Of a stretch of DNA of 9,476 bases, positions 1 to 7,368 are shown in pieces. A program made the position numbers and the translations under genes. How positions within the stretch are numbered: the first letter of the stretch is position 1; every line of letters begins with the position of its first letter. A model generated the notes under the pieces. The model did not search any database. It was not told the origin of the DNA and saw only the letters and a program-made list of their open reading frames with translations. The stretch comes from MnTg04 sp036443455 (GTDB taxonomy: Bacteria; Pseudomonadota; Gammaproteobacteria; Steroidobacterales; MnTg04), in contig JAZFYI010000202.1 of NCBI GenBank assembly GCA_036443455.1, positions 1-9,476 of the forward strand, written 5' to 3'.

Positions 1-50
1 GGTTTGAATTATCCCGGCAGCTAACCTATTCTTCCAGCCCATCGAGTGCC

Positions 51-66
51 CGGCGCATACGCGCCG
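51..66. repeat. Short perfect hairpin in the leading intergenic segment
   Basis: CGGCGC, a loop ATAC, then GCGCCG form a 6-bp perfect stem. No T-run follows on either strand, so it does not qualify as an intrinsic terminator. It lies 40 bp before the first gene and could be a remnant of an upstream gene's 3' end or a leader structure. Apart from this and a TACAAT hexamer at 78-83, which resembles a -10 box but has no convincing -35, bases 1-106 hold nothing I can name. Confidence 0.35.
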
Positions 67-106
67 ACACCGGAAAATACAATAATTCTGCGGGAGAGAG
101 AACATC

Positions 107-697
107 ATGAACCCACTAAAAACGGTAAACGGAACGCTGATCGCCGGTTTTGTGCTGATGCTGATTATCGGCGCCTCGGTGGGTGGCTTCGCATTTGACT
201 GGAATCAGTTTGTCCGCTGGCTGCACATCATTGCCGGGGTCACCTGGATCGGCTTGCTGTACTACTTTAATTTCGTCCAGGTTTCCGCGCTGGGCGCTGC
301 CGCCGCCGACGAAGGTGGTCCGGGGGGCGCCGCGATCACCAGGTATGTAGCGCCGCTGGCGCTAAACTGGTTCCGCTGGGCGGCCCTGGTCACCTGGTTG
401 TCGGGCGCAGCCTATCTCGGTGAAAATATCGTACCGGCGTTCATGCTCGGTATGTCCGGTGGCGGCGCTTATTACACGATCATCGGGCTGGGCGCCTGGA
501 TGGGAACCATCATGCTGTTCAACGTCTGGGTGCTGATCTGGCCAAACCAGAAAAAGCTGCTCGGCATGGTGCCGGCAACGGACGAGGAAAAAGCGAAAGC
601 AAAAAGCATCGCCTTCATGGCATCGCGAACCAACACCTTGCTGTCGCTGCCGATGCTGATGTGCATGACGGGCGCGGTCCATGGTTTGCCTTTCTGA
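107..697 (+). CDS. Small PuuD-like (urate oxidase N-terminal family) membrane protein
   Basis: This 196-residue inner-membrane protein has about five predicted helices, near residues 10-30, 36-57, 88-105, 122-145 and 176-191. Family recognition rests on WLHIIAGVTWIGLLYY (residues 38-53, with His40 and Trp47), VWVLIWPNQKKLLG (140-153) and the final helix with SRTNTLLSLPMLM and His192. These resemble the membrane domain of urate hydroxylase PuuD. Classical PuuD is about twice as long and ends in a cytochrome c domain; here there is no CXXCH motif and the protein stops after the membrane part. The two membrane histidines could bind heme, but that is inference. The ATG at 107 follows a purine-rich GGGAGAGAG at 92-100. 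No purine-degradation genes are nearby, so urate oxidation is not supported by context. The family call is fairly secure; the function is not. Confidence 0.8.
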   Translation: MNPLKTVNGTLIAGFVLMLIIGASVGGFAFDWNQFVRWLHIIAGVTWIGLLYYFNFVQVSALGAAAADEGGPGGAAITRYVAPLALNWFRWAALVTWLSGAAYLGENIVPAFMLGMSGGGAYYTIIGLGAWMGTIMLFNVWVLIWPNQKKLLGMVPATDEEKAKAKSIAFMASRTNTLLSLPMLMCMTGAVHGLPF

Positions 698-721
698 AGA
701 GAAAGATCATCAGGGGCAACG

Positions 722-751
722 GAAACCCGGCGTTTGCCGGGTTTCTTGTTT
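722..751 (+). terminator. Rho-independent terminator after the PuuD-like gene
   Basis: A perfect 10-bp stem is formed by GAAACCCGGC (722-731) and GCCGGGTTTC (736-745) around the loop GTTT, followed by a T-rich tail TTGTTT. It starts 24 bp past the stop codon. The other strand lacks a T-run, so it should work only in the forward direction. It isolates the first gene from nadC, which therefore needs a promoter in the remaining 80 bp or so. Confidence 0.92.
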
Positions 752-783
752 GTGCGCCGACAAAAAGCGATGATTCCGTTATC

Positions 784-800
784 TGGCCGAGCACGGGCCA
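784..800 (+). repeat. Small dyad in the nadC leader
   Basis: TGGCC (784-788) and GGCCA (796-800) form a 5-bp inverted repeat around a 7-nt spacer, 30 bp before the nadC start. It could be a leader hairpin or a repressor half-site pair. It does not match the NadR-type site I know of, which is an AT-rich TGTTTA/TAAACA dyad. The remainder of 746-830 has no strong sigma-70 hexamer pair. Confidence 0.25.
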
Positions 801-830
801 ACCCTGATTAACCGTTCCCCCGGACCACCG

Positions 831-1703
831 ATGAGCCAGGCCGAGCACAAGCAACGATTTTCCAACCCCGTACCCGACGATATGCCGCAGCTTGTCGGTC
901 ATGCGCTGTCAGAGGATGTGGGCGGCGGCGACCTGACCGCGGGACTGGTGGCAAGCGACGCCACGGCGCAGGCAACGGTCATCGTCCGGGAAACCGCGGT
1001 GATCTGCGGGCGCCCCTGGTTCGACGAGGTTTTCCGGCAGCTGGATCCTGGGATAAACATCGAATGGCTGGTGAGCGAGGGCGACGGGGCAGAGCCCCGG
1101 CAAACGATTTGCCGTCTGGCCGGCCCGGCCCGCTCGTTGTTGACCGGTGAACGAACGGCGCTGAACTTCCTGCAAACCTTATCGGCCACGGCAACCGCGG
1201 CCAGAAGATATGCCGATGCGGTCTCGGGTACGGGCTGCCAGATCCTCGACACCCGAAAAACCATCCCGGGTCTGCGCCGTGCGCAAAAATATGCGGCAGC
1301 GTGTGGCGGCGTGCGCAACCACCGGCAGGGTCTGTATGACGCGATCCTGATCAAGGAAAACCATATCGTCGCAGCCGGTTCGGTGGCGGCCGCCATCGCC
1401 CAGGCGCGAAAGATCAGCGATCTGCCCATACAGATCGAGGTCGAAAACCTGGATCAGCTGGATCAGGCGCTGGCCGATGCCGTGGACAGTGTATTGCTGG
1501 ACAATTTTTCCAATGCGCTACTGGCAGAGGCGGTCAGCAAAACCCGTGACTCCGGTAGCAAGGCCACGCTGGAAGCTTCGGGCGGCTACCAGGTCGAACA
1601 ACTGCAGGAAACGGCGGCGACCGGGGTCGATTTCATTTCCTGCGGCGCGCTGACCAAAAACCTGCGGGCTGTTGATTTTTCAATGCGTTTTAGCAAGATT
1701 TAG
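831..1703 (+). CDS. nadC: Nicotinate-nucleotide pyrophosphorylase, carboxylating (quinolinate phosphoribosyltransferase)
   Basis: This cytosolic enzyme converts quinolinate and phosphoribosyl pyrophosphate to nicotinate mononucleotide, CO2 and pyrophosphate in de novo NAD synthesis. At 290 residues it is normal length (E. coli NadC is 297). The N-terminal alpha/beta domain carries LSEDVGGGDLT (26-36). The barrel carries GERTALNFLQTLSATAT (106-122), DTRKTIPGLR (140-149), RNHRQGLYDAILIKENHI (162-179, with Arg162, His164 and Lys175), Glu203 in IEVEN, Asp224 in LLDN, EASGG (248-252) and SCGALTKNLRAVDFSMRF (270-287), close to the E. coli ending. All expected substrate-binding residues are present. 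The ATG has only a weak ribosome site (CGGACC, 821-826); no better-placed start lies between it and the first conserved motif. It is separated from the previous gene by a terminator. No nadA or nadB is in the window. Confidence 0.97.
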   Translation: MSQAEHKQRFSNPVPDDMPQLVGHALSEDVGGGDLTAGLVASDATAQATVIVRETAVICGRPWFDEVFRQLDPGINIEWLVSEGDGAEPRQTICRLAGPARSLLTGERTALNFLQTLSATATAARRYADAVSGTGCQILDTRKTIPGLRRAQKYAAACGGVRNHRQGLYDAILIKENHIVAAGSVAAAIAQARKISDLPIQIEVENLDQLDQALADAVDSVLLDNFSNALLAEAVSKTRDSGSKATLEASGGYQVEQLQETAATGVDFISCGALTKNLRAVDFSMRFSKI

Positions 1704-1721
1704 CCGGCTGACGCGACGCTT

Positions 1722-1753
1722 TTGACCAAAACCCGGGTCATATCTGCTATGAT
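1722..1753 (+). promoter_or_regulatory. Probable fadE promoter with extended -10
   Basis: TGCTATGAT at 1745-1753 is an extended -10 (TG, one base, then TATGAT, five of six to consensus). TTGACC at 1722-1727 resembles a -35 but is 20 bp away, longer than the usual 16-18; extended -10 promoters tolerate a poor -35. TGACC (1723-1727) and GGTCA (1736-1740) also form a spaced dyad across the -35 to -10 interval. Transcription would begin near 1760, giving a leader of about 55 nt for fadE. Confidence 0.6.
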
Positions 1754-1766
1754 GCAATGCATCATA
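1748..1766. promoter_or_regulatory. Perfect 19-bp palindrome, candidate operator over the fadE -10
   Basis: TATGATGCAATGCATCATA is a perfect palindrome with 9-bp arms around a central A at 1757. Its left end is the -10 hexamer itself, and it spans the expected start of transcription, so a protein bound here should block RNA polymerase. The shape suits a dimeric TetR- or GntR-type repressor, the families that control fatty-acid degradation in gammaproteobacteria. The sequence does not match the FadR or PsrA consensus I know, so the regulator is unidentified. The symmetry is seen directly; the operator role is inferred. Confidence 0.6.
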
Positions 1767-1774
1767 TGTTTATT

Positions 1775-1799
1775 TTCTGGCGTGTAGCACAGGCCAGAA
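1775..1799. promoter_or_regulatory. 25-bp imperfect dyad / leader hairpin just before the fadE ribosome site
   Basis: TTCTGGC (1775-1781) and GCCAGAA (1793-1799) form 7-bp arms, and inside them TGT (1783-1785) pairs with ACA (1789-1791), so 10 of 12 positions about centre 1787 are complementary. As RNA it would be a hairpin ending 2 nt before the AGGAGG ribosome site; as DNA it could be a second operator. No T-run follows, so it is not an intrinsic terminator. Confidence 0.5.
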
Positions 1800-1801
1800 C
1801 C

Positions 1802-1807
1802 AGGAGG
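1802..1807 (+). promoter_or_regulatory. Strong fadE ribosome binding site
   Basis: AGGAGG lies 7 bases before the ATG at 1815, an ideal match and spacing. It fixes the fadE start, which also gives a protein almost equal in length to E. coli FadE. Confidence 0.9.
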
Positions 1808-1814
1808 AAGATCG

Positions 1815-4256
1815 ATGACGGCCCTGACTTGGATCCTGATCGCGGTGGCGGCTATCGTGCTCGCCTACCTACGCGCAAGTCTTTGGCAATGGACTGTCGC
1901 CGCTGCTGTTTTCATCGGTGGTTTACAGTGGCTTGGCGGCCAGACCAGCGTTATTCCGTGGATCCTGTTTGCATTCCTGGCCGTTCCGCTGAATATCAGG
2001 CCGTTGCGGCGGATGCTTCTGAGCAAGCCGCTGATGGAATGGTTCAGTTCGGTTCTGCCAGCGATGTCCAGCACGGAAAAAGAAGCCATAGACGCCGGCA
2101 CCGTCTGGTGGGATGGCGATCTTTTCAGTGGCCGGCCAGAATGGAAGAAACTGCTGGCTGTCCCGGTATCCGAACTTAGCGATGAAGAAAAGGCTTTCAT
2201 CGAAGGGCCGGTCGCCGAACTGTGTGAAACCCTGGATGACTGGCATATCAACAATGATCTGAACGATTTGCCCGAAGAATCCTGGGACTGCATCAGGAAA
2301 AACAAGTTTTTCGGCATGATCATCCCGAAAAAATACGGCGGCCTGGAGTTTTCACCGAGGGCCCAGTCGGAAGTGGTCATGAAAGTCGCCAGCCGCAGCC
2401 TGGCCGCCGGGGTCACCATCATGGTGCCCAACTCGCTGGGTCCGGGCGAACTGCTGCTGAAATACGGCACCGAAAAGCAAAAAGATTACTACCTCCCGCG
2501 CCTCGCCGCGGGTGAGGAAATACCGGCATTTGCCCTGACCAGCCCGTACGCCGGATCCGATGCCGGCGCGATGACCGATTATGGCATCGTCTGCAAGGGT
2601 GACTTTGAAGGCCGCGAAGTCCTGGGCTTCAATATCAACTGGGCAAAACGCTATATCACGCTGGGCCCGGCCTGCACCATACTCGGCCTGGCATTCAAGG
2701 CACGCGACCCCGATGGCTTGCTGGGCGGCCAGGAAGAGCTGGGCATTACCTGCGCACTGATACCGAGCGACACGCCTGGCGTCAGGATCGGCGACCGGCA
2801 TAACCCGGGCGGGGCCTTTCTCAACGGCCCGAATTTCGGCAGCGATGTTTTCGTCCCGATGGAGTGGGTTATCGGCGGGCAGGAATATGTCGGCCAGGGC
2901 TGGCGCATGCTGATGGATTGCCTGTCGGTTGGCCGCGCGATTTCACTGCCGGCGCTCGGGGCCGGGGCGGGCAAGCTGTGCTCGCTGACCACCGGTGCTT
3001 ACGCGCGCATACGCAAACAGTTCAAGACCCCCATTGGCCGCTTCGAAGGCGTCGAGGAGGCGCTGACCCGGATCGCCGGCCTGACTTATCGCATGGATGC
3101 CGCGCGCTGCCTGACTGCGTCGGCACTCGATCTGGGCGAAAAACCCTCGGTATTGTCGGCGATCCTGAAATACCACAACACCGAGGGTATGCGTCAGTGC
3201 TTGAACGACGCGATGGATATCCACGGCGGCCGCGCGGTCTGTTGCGGGCCACGAAACTACCTGGTCTCGACCTATCGCACCGTACCGGTAGCGATCACGG
3301 TCGAAGGCGCCAATATCCTGACCCGCAGCATGATTATATTCGGCCAGGGGGCGATTCGTTGCCATCCCTATGTCCTCGAGGAAATGCTCGCCGTTGCCAA
3401 CGACGACTCGAAACAGGGTCTGCGTGATTTCGACCGGGCGATTTTCGGGCATATCGGGTTTACGATCAGCAACGCGGTTCGCGCCATCGTGGATGCGCTG
3501 AGCGGCTCCCGCCTGGTCAGCGTTCCGGATATCGGCCCGCTAACCCAATACCAGCGGCGCCTGTCGCGAATGAGCGCAGCTTTCGCCTTTGTCGCGGATG
3601 TCGCGATGCTGATGCTGGGTGGCGAACTCAAACGCCGCGAGAAACTGTCGGCGCGCTTTGGCGATATACTCAGCCACCTGTATTTCGGTTCCGCGGTTAT
3701 CAAGCACTACGAGGATCAGGGCCGTTGCCCGGAGGACCTGGTGCTTGCCCAGTGGGTACTCGAGGAGTCACTCGGCATCATCGAACAACGCCTCGACGCC
3801 ATATTACGCAATTTCCCATCGCCTATGGCCGGCCGCCTGATGCGTTTGCTGGTCCTGCCGTTGGGCAGGCGAGCCAGGGGGCCTTCCGATAAACTTGGCC
3901 ACGCCGTCGCTTCGATTCTGCTTGAACCTTCGGCAGCGCGCGATCGACTCACCGAGGGATTGTTTGTCAACTTGAAAAAAGACGACCCGGTCGGTCGCGT
4001 CGAGCTGGCGTTTCGCAAGTCCGTAGACTCGGAGCCATTGGAAATCAAGATCAGGAATGCTACCGGCAAACAGGTCTTCCCCTATGACTTCGAGGAGGCG
4101 GTCGCCGCCGGTGTCGAAGCCGGCGTAATCACCGATATGGAAGCCCAGCTCGTCCGCGAAGCCGCGGAACTTGTGGATGACGCCTTGCAGGTCGATGTAT
4201 TCCCAGGGGACACGGCGGCGGCGCTTGCCAAAGACGAGGTTGCGCAGACCGGTTAA
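1815..4256 (+). CDS. fadE: Acyl-CoA dehydrogenase FadE
   Basis: FadE is the FAD-dependent enzyme that introduces the trans-2 double bond in fatty acyl-CoA, the first step of beta-oxidation, passing electrons to the respiratory chain. The 813-residue length and layout match E. coli FadE (814): two or three N-terminal hydrophobic helices (about 4-19, 25-40, 45-59) that anchor it to the inner membrane, then MSSTEKEAIDAGTVWW (84-99), the dehydrogenase core with IIPKKYGGLEFS (169-180), VPNSLGPGELL (204-214) and FALTSPYAGSDAGA (239-252), and VEGANILTRSMIIFGQGAIR (496-515), whose Glu497 aligns with the catalytic base of acyl-CoA dehydrogenases. The FadE-specific C-terminal domain (DUF1974) follows from about 520 to the end. 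It is transcribed alone from its own promoter, and its stop codon overlaps the stop of the opposing gene. No truncation or missing active-site residue is visible. Confidence 0.97.
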   Translation: MTALTWILIAVAAIVLAYLRASLWQWTVAAAVFIGGLQWLGGQTSVIPWILFAFLAVPLNIRPLRRMLLSKPLMEWFSSVLPAMSSTEKEAIDAGTVWWDGDLFSGRPEWKKLLAVPVSELSDEEKAFIEGPVAELCETLDDWHINNDLNDLPEESWDCIRKNKFFGMIIPKKYGGLEFSPRAQSEVVMKVASRSLAAGVTIMVPNSLGPGELLLKYGTEKQKDYYLPRLAAGEEIPAFALTSPYAGSDAGAMTDYGIVCKGDFEGREVLGFNINWAKRYITLGPACTILGLAFKARDPDGLLGGQEELGITCALIPSDTPGVRIGDRHNPGGAFLNGPNFGSDVFVPMEWVIGGQEYVGQGWRMLMDCLSVGRAISLPALGAGAGKLCSLTTGAYARIRKQFKTPIGRFEGVEEALTRIAGLTYRMDAARCLTASALDLGEKPSVLSAILKYHNTEGMRQCLNDAMDIHGGRAVCCGPRNYLVSTYRTVPVAITVEGANILTRSMIIFGQGAIRCHPYVLEEMLAVANDDSKQGLRDFDRAIFGHIGFTISNAVRAIVDALSGSRLVSVPDIGPLTQYQRRLSRMSAAFAFVADVAMLMLGGELKRREKLSARFGDILSHLYFGSAVIKHYEDQGRCPEDLVLAQWVLEESLGIIEQRLDAILRNFPSPMAGRLMRLLVLPLGRRARGPSDKLGHAVASILLEPSAARDRLTEGLFVNLKKDDPVGRVELAFRKSVDSEPLEIKIRNATGKQVFPYDFEEAVAAGVEAGVITDMEAQLVREAAELVDDALQVDVFPGDTAAALAKDEVAQTG

Positions 4257-6952
4257 ATCAAATCGCCGGTTTCTATGTCTGCGTCCGTTTCGCGAACGAT
4301 GCGTTTGGGTTCGGAGACACCGTAGCCCTGGGCGTAATCCACGCCCATGCCTTTGAGCATGGCGATAATGTCCTCGTTCTCGGCAAATTCGGCAATCGTC
4401 TGTTTGCCGGTCAGGTGGCCGATTTCATTAATCGAGCGCACCATTTCACGATCGATCGGGTCGTGCAGGATTTCCTTGACGAAACTGCCATCGATTTTCA
4501 GGAAATCCACGGGGAAATGTTTGAGGTAGCCAAATGAAGACAGGCCGGTTCCGAAGTCATCCAGCGCAAAACGACAGCCGAATTCCTTGAGCGCCTGGAT
4601 AAAACGATTGGCTTGCGAATAACTGGCGATCGCCGCCGTCTCGGTGATTTCGAAGCAGATTTTTTCGGCATCCAGGCCGCTGGTCTGTATCTGCTCGGTG
4701 ACGAACGGCAGGAACTTGTCATCGCCGATGCTCAGACCCGACAGGTTGATCGAGCACATCGCCAGCCGCTCGCGCTCATCGGCTTCCGATACCAGCCAGC
4801 GGAACGTATTTTCGATAACCCAGCGATCGATCGCCGGGGTGATGCCGAATCTCTCGGCCGCGGAAATGAACAAATCAGGTGCGACGATGTGCCCGTTTTC
4901 ATCGCGCATGCGCAACAGGATCTCGTAATGCGAGCCGGTGTCGTTGTCCTGCAACGGCAGGATCGTCTGGCGGAACAATTCGAAACGATTTTCTTCCAGT
5001 GCGTTGTTGATGCGCGCGGCCCATTGCATTTCCTTGCGCCGGCGCATCAGGTCGATATCGTTTTCCTGGTAGCAGTGGATTCGGTTGCGCCCCGCTTCCT
5101 TGGCTGCCGCGCAGGCGCTGTCCGCCGCACTGAGTAATGCGGCCACATCCTGGTTTTCCGAGCTGATCGGCACAATGCCGATGCTGACGCCGAGTCTGAA
5201 GGTTCGATCCTCCCAGACGAAACGGAATTCCTTGACCGTTTCGCGCAGGTCTTCGGCGGTCTTCATCGCCTCATCCAGCGAGCAGCTTTCCAGCAACACG
5301 CCAAATTCGTCGCCACCCAGTCGCGCCACGGTGTCCCGCCAGCGGATCCTGGATTTCAACAAGGCGCCCAACTGGCCGAGCAGTGCATCGCCAGCGCTGT
5401 GCCCGCAGGCATCGTTGACGATCTTGAACTGATCGAGATCGAGATGACACATCGCGTAGGACGTCTCCCTGCTTTGTGCCGCTTTCAGCGCGCGCTCCAG
5501 TTTGTTTTCGAACTCGCGGCGGTTAACCAGGCCGGTCAGGATATCGTGACTGGCGTGATAGCTGAGTTTGCGGTTTAGCTCGCGTGACTCGCTGACATCG
5601 TGAAACACCAGGACGCCACCGCTGACATCACCCGAGCCATTGCGGATCGGCGCGGCCGTACTCTCTATGTACAACTCATTACCATCTCGGCGGATCAGCA
5701 GCGTCGGTCTGACGGTTTTTATCAGCCGGCAACGCTTGATCGCCATCGCCAGCGGGTTTTCCAGCGGTTCGCAGGTCTCTTCGTGGAAACTGCGAAATAT
5801 TTCATCGACCTTCTTGCCCTGTGCATCCTCCAATGACCAGCCCGTCAGGTCTTCCGCGATCGGATTCAGGTAATCGACGATGCTGTTTTCATCGGTGGTT
5901 ACGACGCCATCGCCGATGGATTGCAAGGTAATCTGCGCGCGTTCTTTCTCACGAAACAACTCTTCTTCGTAGGTCTTGCGCTGGGTAATGTCCAGTTCGA
6001 CGCCAATCAGGCGGCGCACGTTGCCCGTTTCCGTCCTCAGGGCGAGCACCCGGCTATGCACCCATCGCCAACCGCCGGCGCGATGCCGCATGCGATGCGT
6101 GCTCTCGAAACGTTCGGCGCGCCCATCCACATAAGCGCGCATTTCGCCCTGGACGCGACCCAGATCATCCGGGTGCACCAGGTCCCGCCAGTCGGGAGAG
6201 TCCGTCAGCTCGTCCTGGGCATAACCCAGCATGGTTTTCCAGCGTGGTGAGAAAATGAGCCGCCGCGTTGCCGGATCGTAGTCCCAGATACCGTCGTTGG
6301 CGCAGATATTGGACACCTCCCGCAACTCCTCGATATTCGCCAGGCGATGGTTCAGGGTAAGTTTTTCCAGGCCGCACGCCAGCGAAGTACCGATCAGTTT
6401 CAGGAGCAGGTGGTATTCGACGTCCCAGCCATCGGCTTTTGCGGAATCCATGCAAAGACCCAGCATCCCGGCCATACGCTCGCCGATGTTAAAACCAATA
6501 ATCAGTATGGAACCAATATGTCTTTTGGCAAGGAACGCCGCGTCCGCATTGCTCGAGGCCATGCCAGCCGTGTCCGCGATCTCAACGACCCGCAAATGTC
6601 TCAGGCGAGCGCGAAACCATGAAAGCTCTTCGAGCTCCTTGCCATTGAGGACCTCTGCCGCACTCTGCGAAAAAGCCGTTTTCGAAACGATCAACCGCTC
6701 GATGCGCGTGGTCTGATCGTCGAACAATGCAATGAATGCTGTATCGACGGACGAGGCTTTGAGCAAATTATCGAGGGAATCCTGCAGTTTTTGGTCGGCA
6801 TCTTCCGCGCCGAGGCTTTGCAGATCGACGGCAACCTTGATGTATTGCAGGTCAAGTCCGGCCGTGGGTTTTTGGGACTGGGTGACGATACCGGACAGGC
6901 TCGTGTCCGGCTGGTCAGGTGCCTTGCCTTTCTCGCCTGCTGGTGAACTCAT
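4253..6952 (-). CDS. GAF-PAS-PAS-GGDEF-EAL cyclic-di-GMP synthase/phosphodiesterase
   Basis: This 899-residue sensor and cyclic-di-GMP enzyme has no membrane segment or signal peptide, so it is cytosolic. In order: a hydrophilic N-terminus (1-30), a GAF-like domain (about 35-197), a PAS_3-type PAS (about 207-325, with GIWDYDP and HPDD), a second PAS (about 335-457), GGDEF (about 460-627) and EAL (about 642-885). The cyclase site is intact: GGDEF at 546-550, preceded by the inhibitory-site motif RWRD (537-540) at the proper five-residue gap. The phosphodiesterase side reads EIL rather than EAL (677-679), but the other expected residues are present: Asn736, EITE (768-771), DDFGTG (798-803), Lys819, Glu855 and Gln875. 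Either or both activities are therefore possible. An in-frame TTG at 7051 would add 33 residues but lacks a ribosome site, whereas the ATG at 6952 has a strong one. Its ligand is unknown; biofilm or motility control is the usual role. Confidence 0.95.
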   Translation of the reverse strand: MSSPAGEKGKAPDQPDTSLSGIVTQSQKPTAGLDLQYIKVAVDLQSLGAEDADQKLQDSLDNLLKASSVDTAFIALFDDQTTRIERLIVSKTAFSQSAAEVLNGKELEELSWFRARLRHLRVVEIADTAGMASSNADAAFLAKRHIGSILIIGFNIGERMAGMLGLCMDSAKADGWDVEYHLLLKLIGTSLACGLEKLTLNHRLANIEELREVSNICANDGIWDYDPATRRLIFSPRWKTMLGYAQDELTDSPDWRDLVHPDDLGRVQGEMRAYVDGRAERFESTHRMRHRAGGWRWVHSRVLALRTETGNVRRLIGVELDITQRKTYEEELFREKERAQITLQSIGDGVVTTDENSIVDYLNPIAEDLTGWSLEDAQGKKVDEIFRSFHEETCEPLENPLAMAIKRCRLIKTVRPTLLIRRDGNELYIESTAAPIRNGSGDVSGGVLVFHDVSESRELNRKLSYHASHDILTGLVNRREFENKLERALKAAQSRETSYAMCHLDLDQFKIVNDACGHSAGDALLGQLGALLKSRIRWRDTVARLGGDEFGVLLESCSLDEAMKTAEDLRETVKEFRFVWEDRTFRLGVSIGIVPISSENQDVAALLSAADSACAAAKEAGRNRIHCYQENDIDLMRRRKEMQWAARINNALEENRFELFRQTILPLQDNDTGSHYEILLRMRDENGHIVAPDLFISAAERFGITPAIDRWVIENTFRWLVSEADERERLAMCSINLSGLSIGDDKFLPFVTEQIQTSGLDAEKICFEITETAAIASYSQANRFIQALKEFGCRFALDDFGTGLSSFGYLKHFPVDFLKIDGSFVKEILHDPIDREMVRSINEIGHLTGKQTIAEFAENEDIIAMLKGMGVDYAQGYGVSEPKRIVRETDADIETGDLI

Positions 6953-6959
6953 CCCGGAG

Positions 6960-6968
6960 TCCTCTCCT
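6960..6968 (-). promoter_or_regulatory. Ribosome binding site that sets the GGDEF-EAL start
   Basis: On the minus strand AGGAGAGGA lies about 8 bases before the ATG at 6952. The in-frame TTG further upstream (7051) is preceded by GATATAACATAACGTTAGC, with no Shine-Dalgarno match, so the shorter 899-residue product is preferred. Confidence 0.85.
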
Positions 6969-7295
6969 GTTTTCTGGCGGCTTTCCTGCGAACCCCGTCC
7001 CTGGAATCCGGTAGCTACGGCACATTGTGCAACAAATTCCGAGGAATGCAAGCTAACGTTATGTTATATCTCGTAAATAGCCCGCACACTGGTCCTAAAC
7101 AACCGCATGGCCTGTGTCTGCCGCGCGCCCGACGATATTCTGCGGCCGGATACCTGGGAAAAGAGCCGGTCGCTGCCCTTTCCGCCACCAGGATTCGCCT
7201 TCCTACGTCTTTTTACCTATGCCGATTGTGTCGTCGAATGCTTAGAATCAACGCAAATTTATCAGTTATCATCGAACGGACGCTGAGGTACAGGG

Positions 7296-7305
7296 CAACC
7301 GGTTG
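7296..7305. repeat. 10-bp palindrome upstream of the glycosyltransferase
   Basis: CAACCGGTTG is perfectly self-complementary and sits about 70 bp before the TTG start, in a position where a promoter or operator is expected. A palindrome this short can arise by chance in 422 bp; a regulatory role is only a suggestion. Confidence 0.25.
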
Positions 7306-7362
7306 GACAAGGTGGAATCATTGATACATTTGACAAGAACAGCCAAACACCGAGCATGAGCC

Positions 7363-7368
7363 GGAGGG
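7363..7368 (+). promoter_or_regulatory. Ribosome binding site supporting a TTG start
   Basis: GGAGGG is placed 6 bases before TTG at 7375. There is no in-frame ATG near it, and the first transmembrane helix begins about 13 residues in, so TTG is the best start. The ATG at 7356 lies in another frame and ends at 7394. Confidence 0.8.

Noticed and set aside
1757..2179. 140-codon frame starting in the fadE palindrome
   Set aside because: It overlaps the fadE promoter, leader and first 120 codons in another frame, without a ribosome site or recognisable domain.
2864..3427. 187-codon frame inside fadE (+)
   Set aside because: It is an out-of-frame shadow rich in Arg, Gly and Pro, typical of GC-rich coding DNA, and fadE itself is unmistakable.
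6953..7051. In-frame TTG extension adding 33 residues to the GGDEF-EAL protein
   Set aside because: There is no ribosome site at 7051, the added residues are polar and match no domain, and the ATG at 6952 has a strong AGGAGAGGA.
7025..7324. 99-codon open frame in the divergent intergenic region (+)
   Set aside because: No ribosome site, residue use unlike the neighbouring proteins, no recognisable motif, and it covers the expected promoters of both flanking genes.
7330..7335. Perfect TTGACA as the glycosyltransferase -35
   Set aside because: At 17 bp the -10 would be GAGCAT, a poor match, and the predicted start of RNA would fall in the ribosome site.
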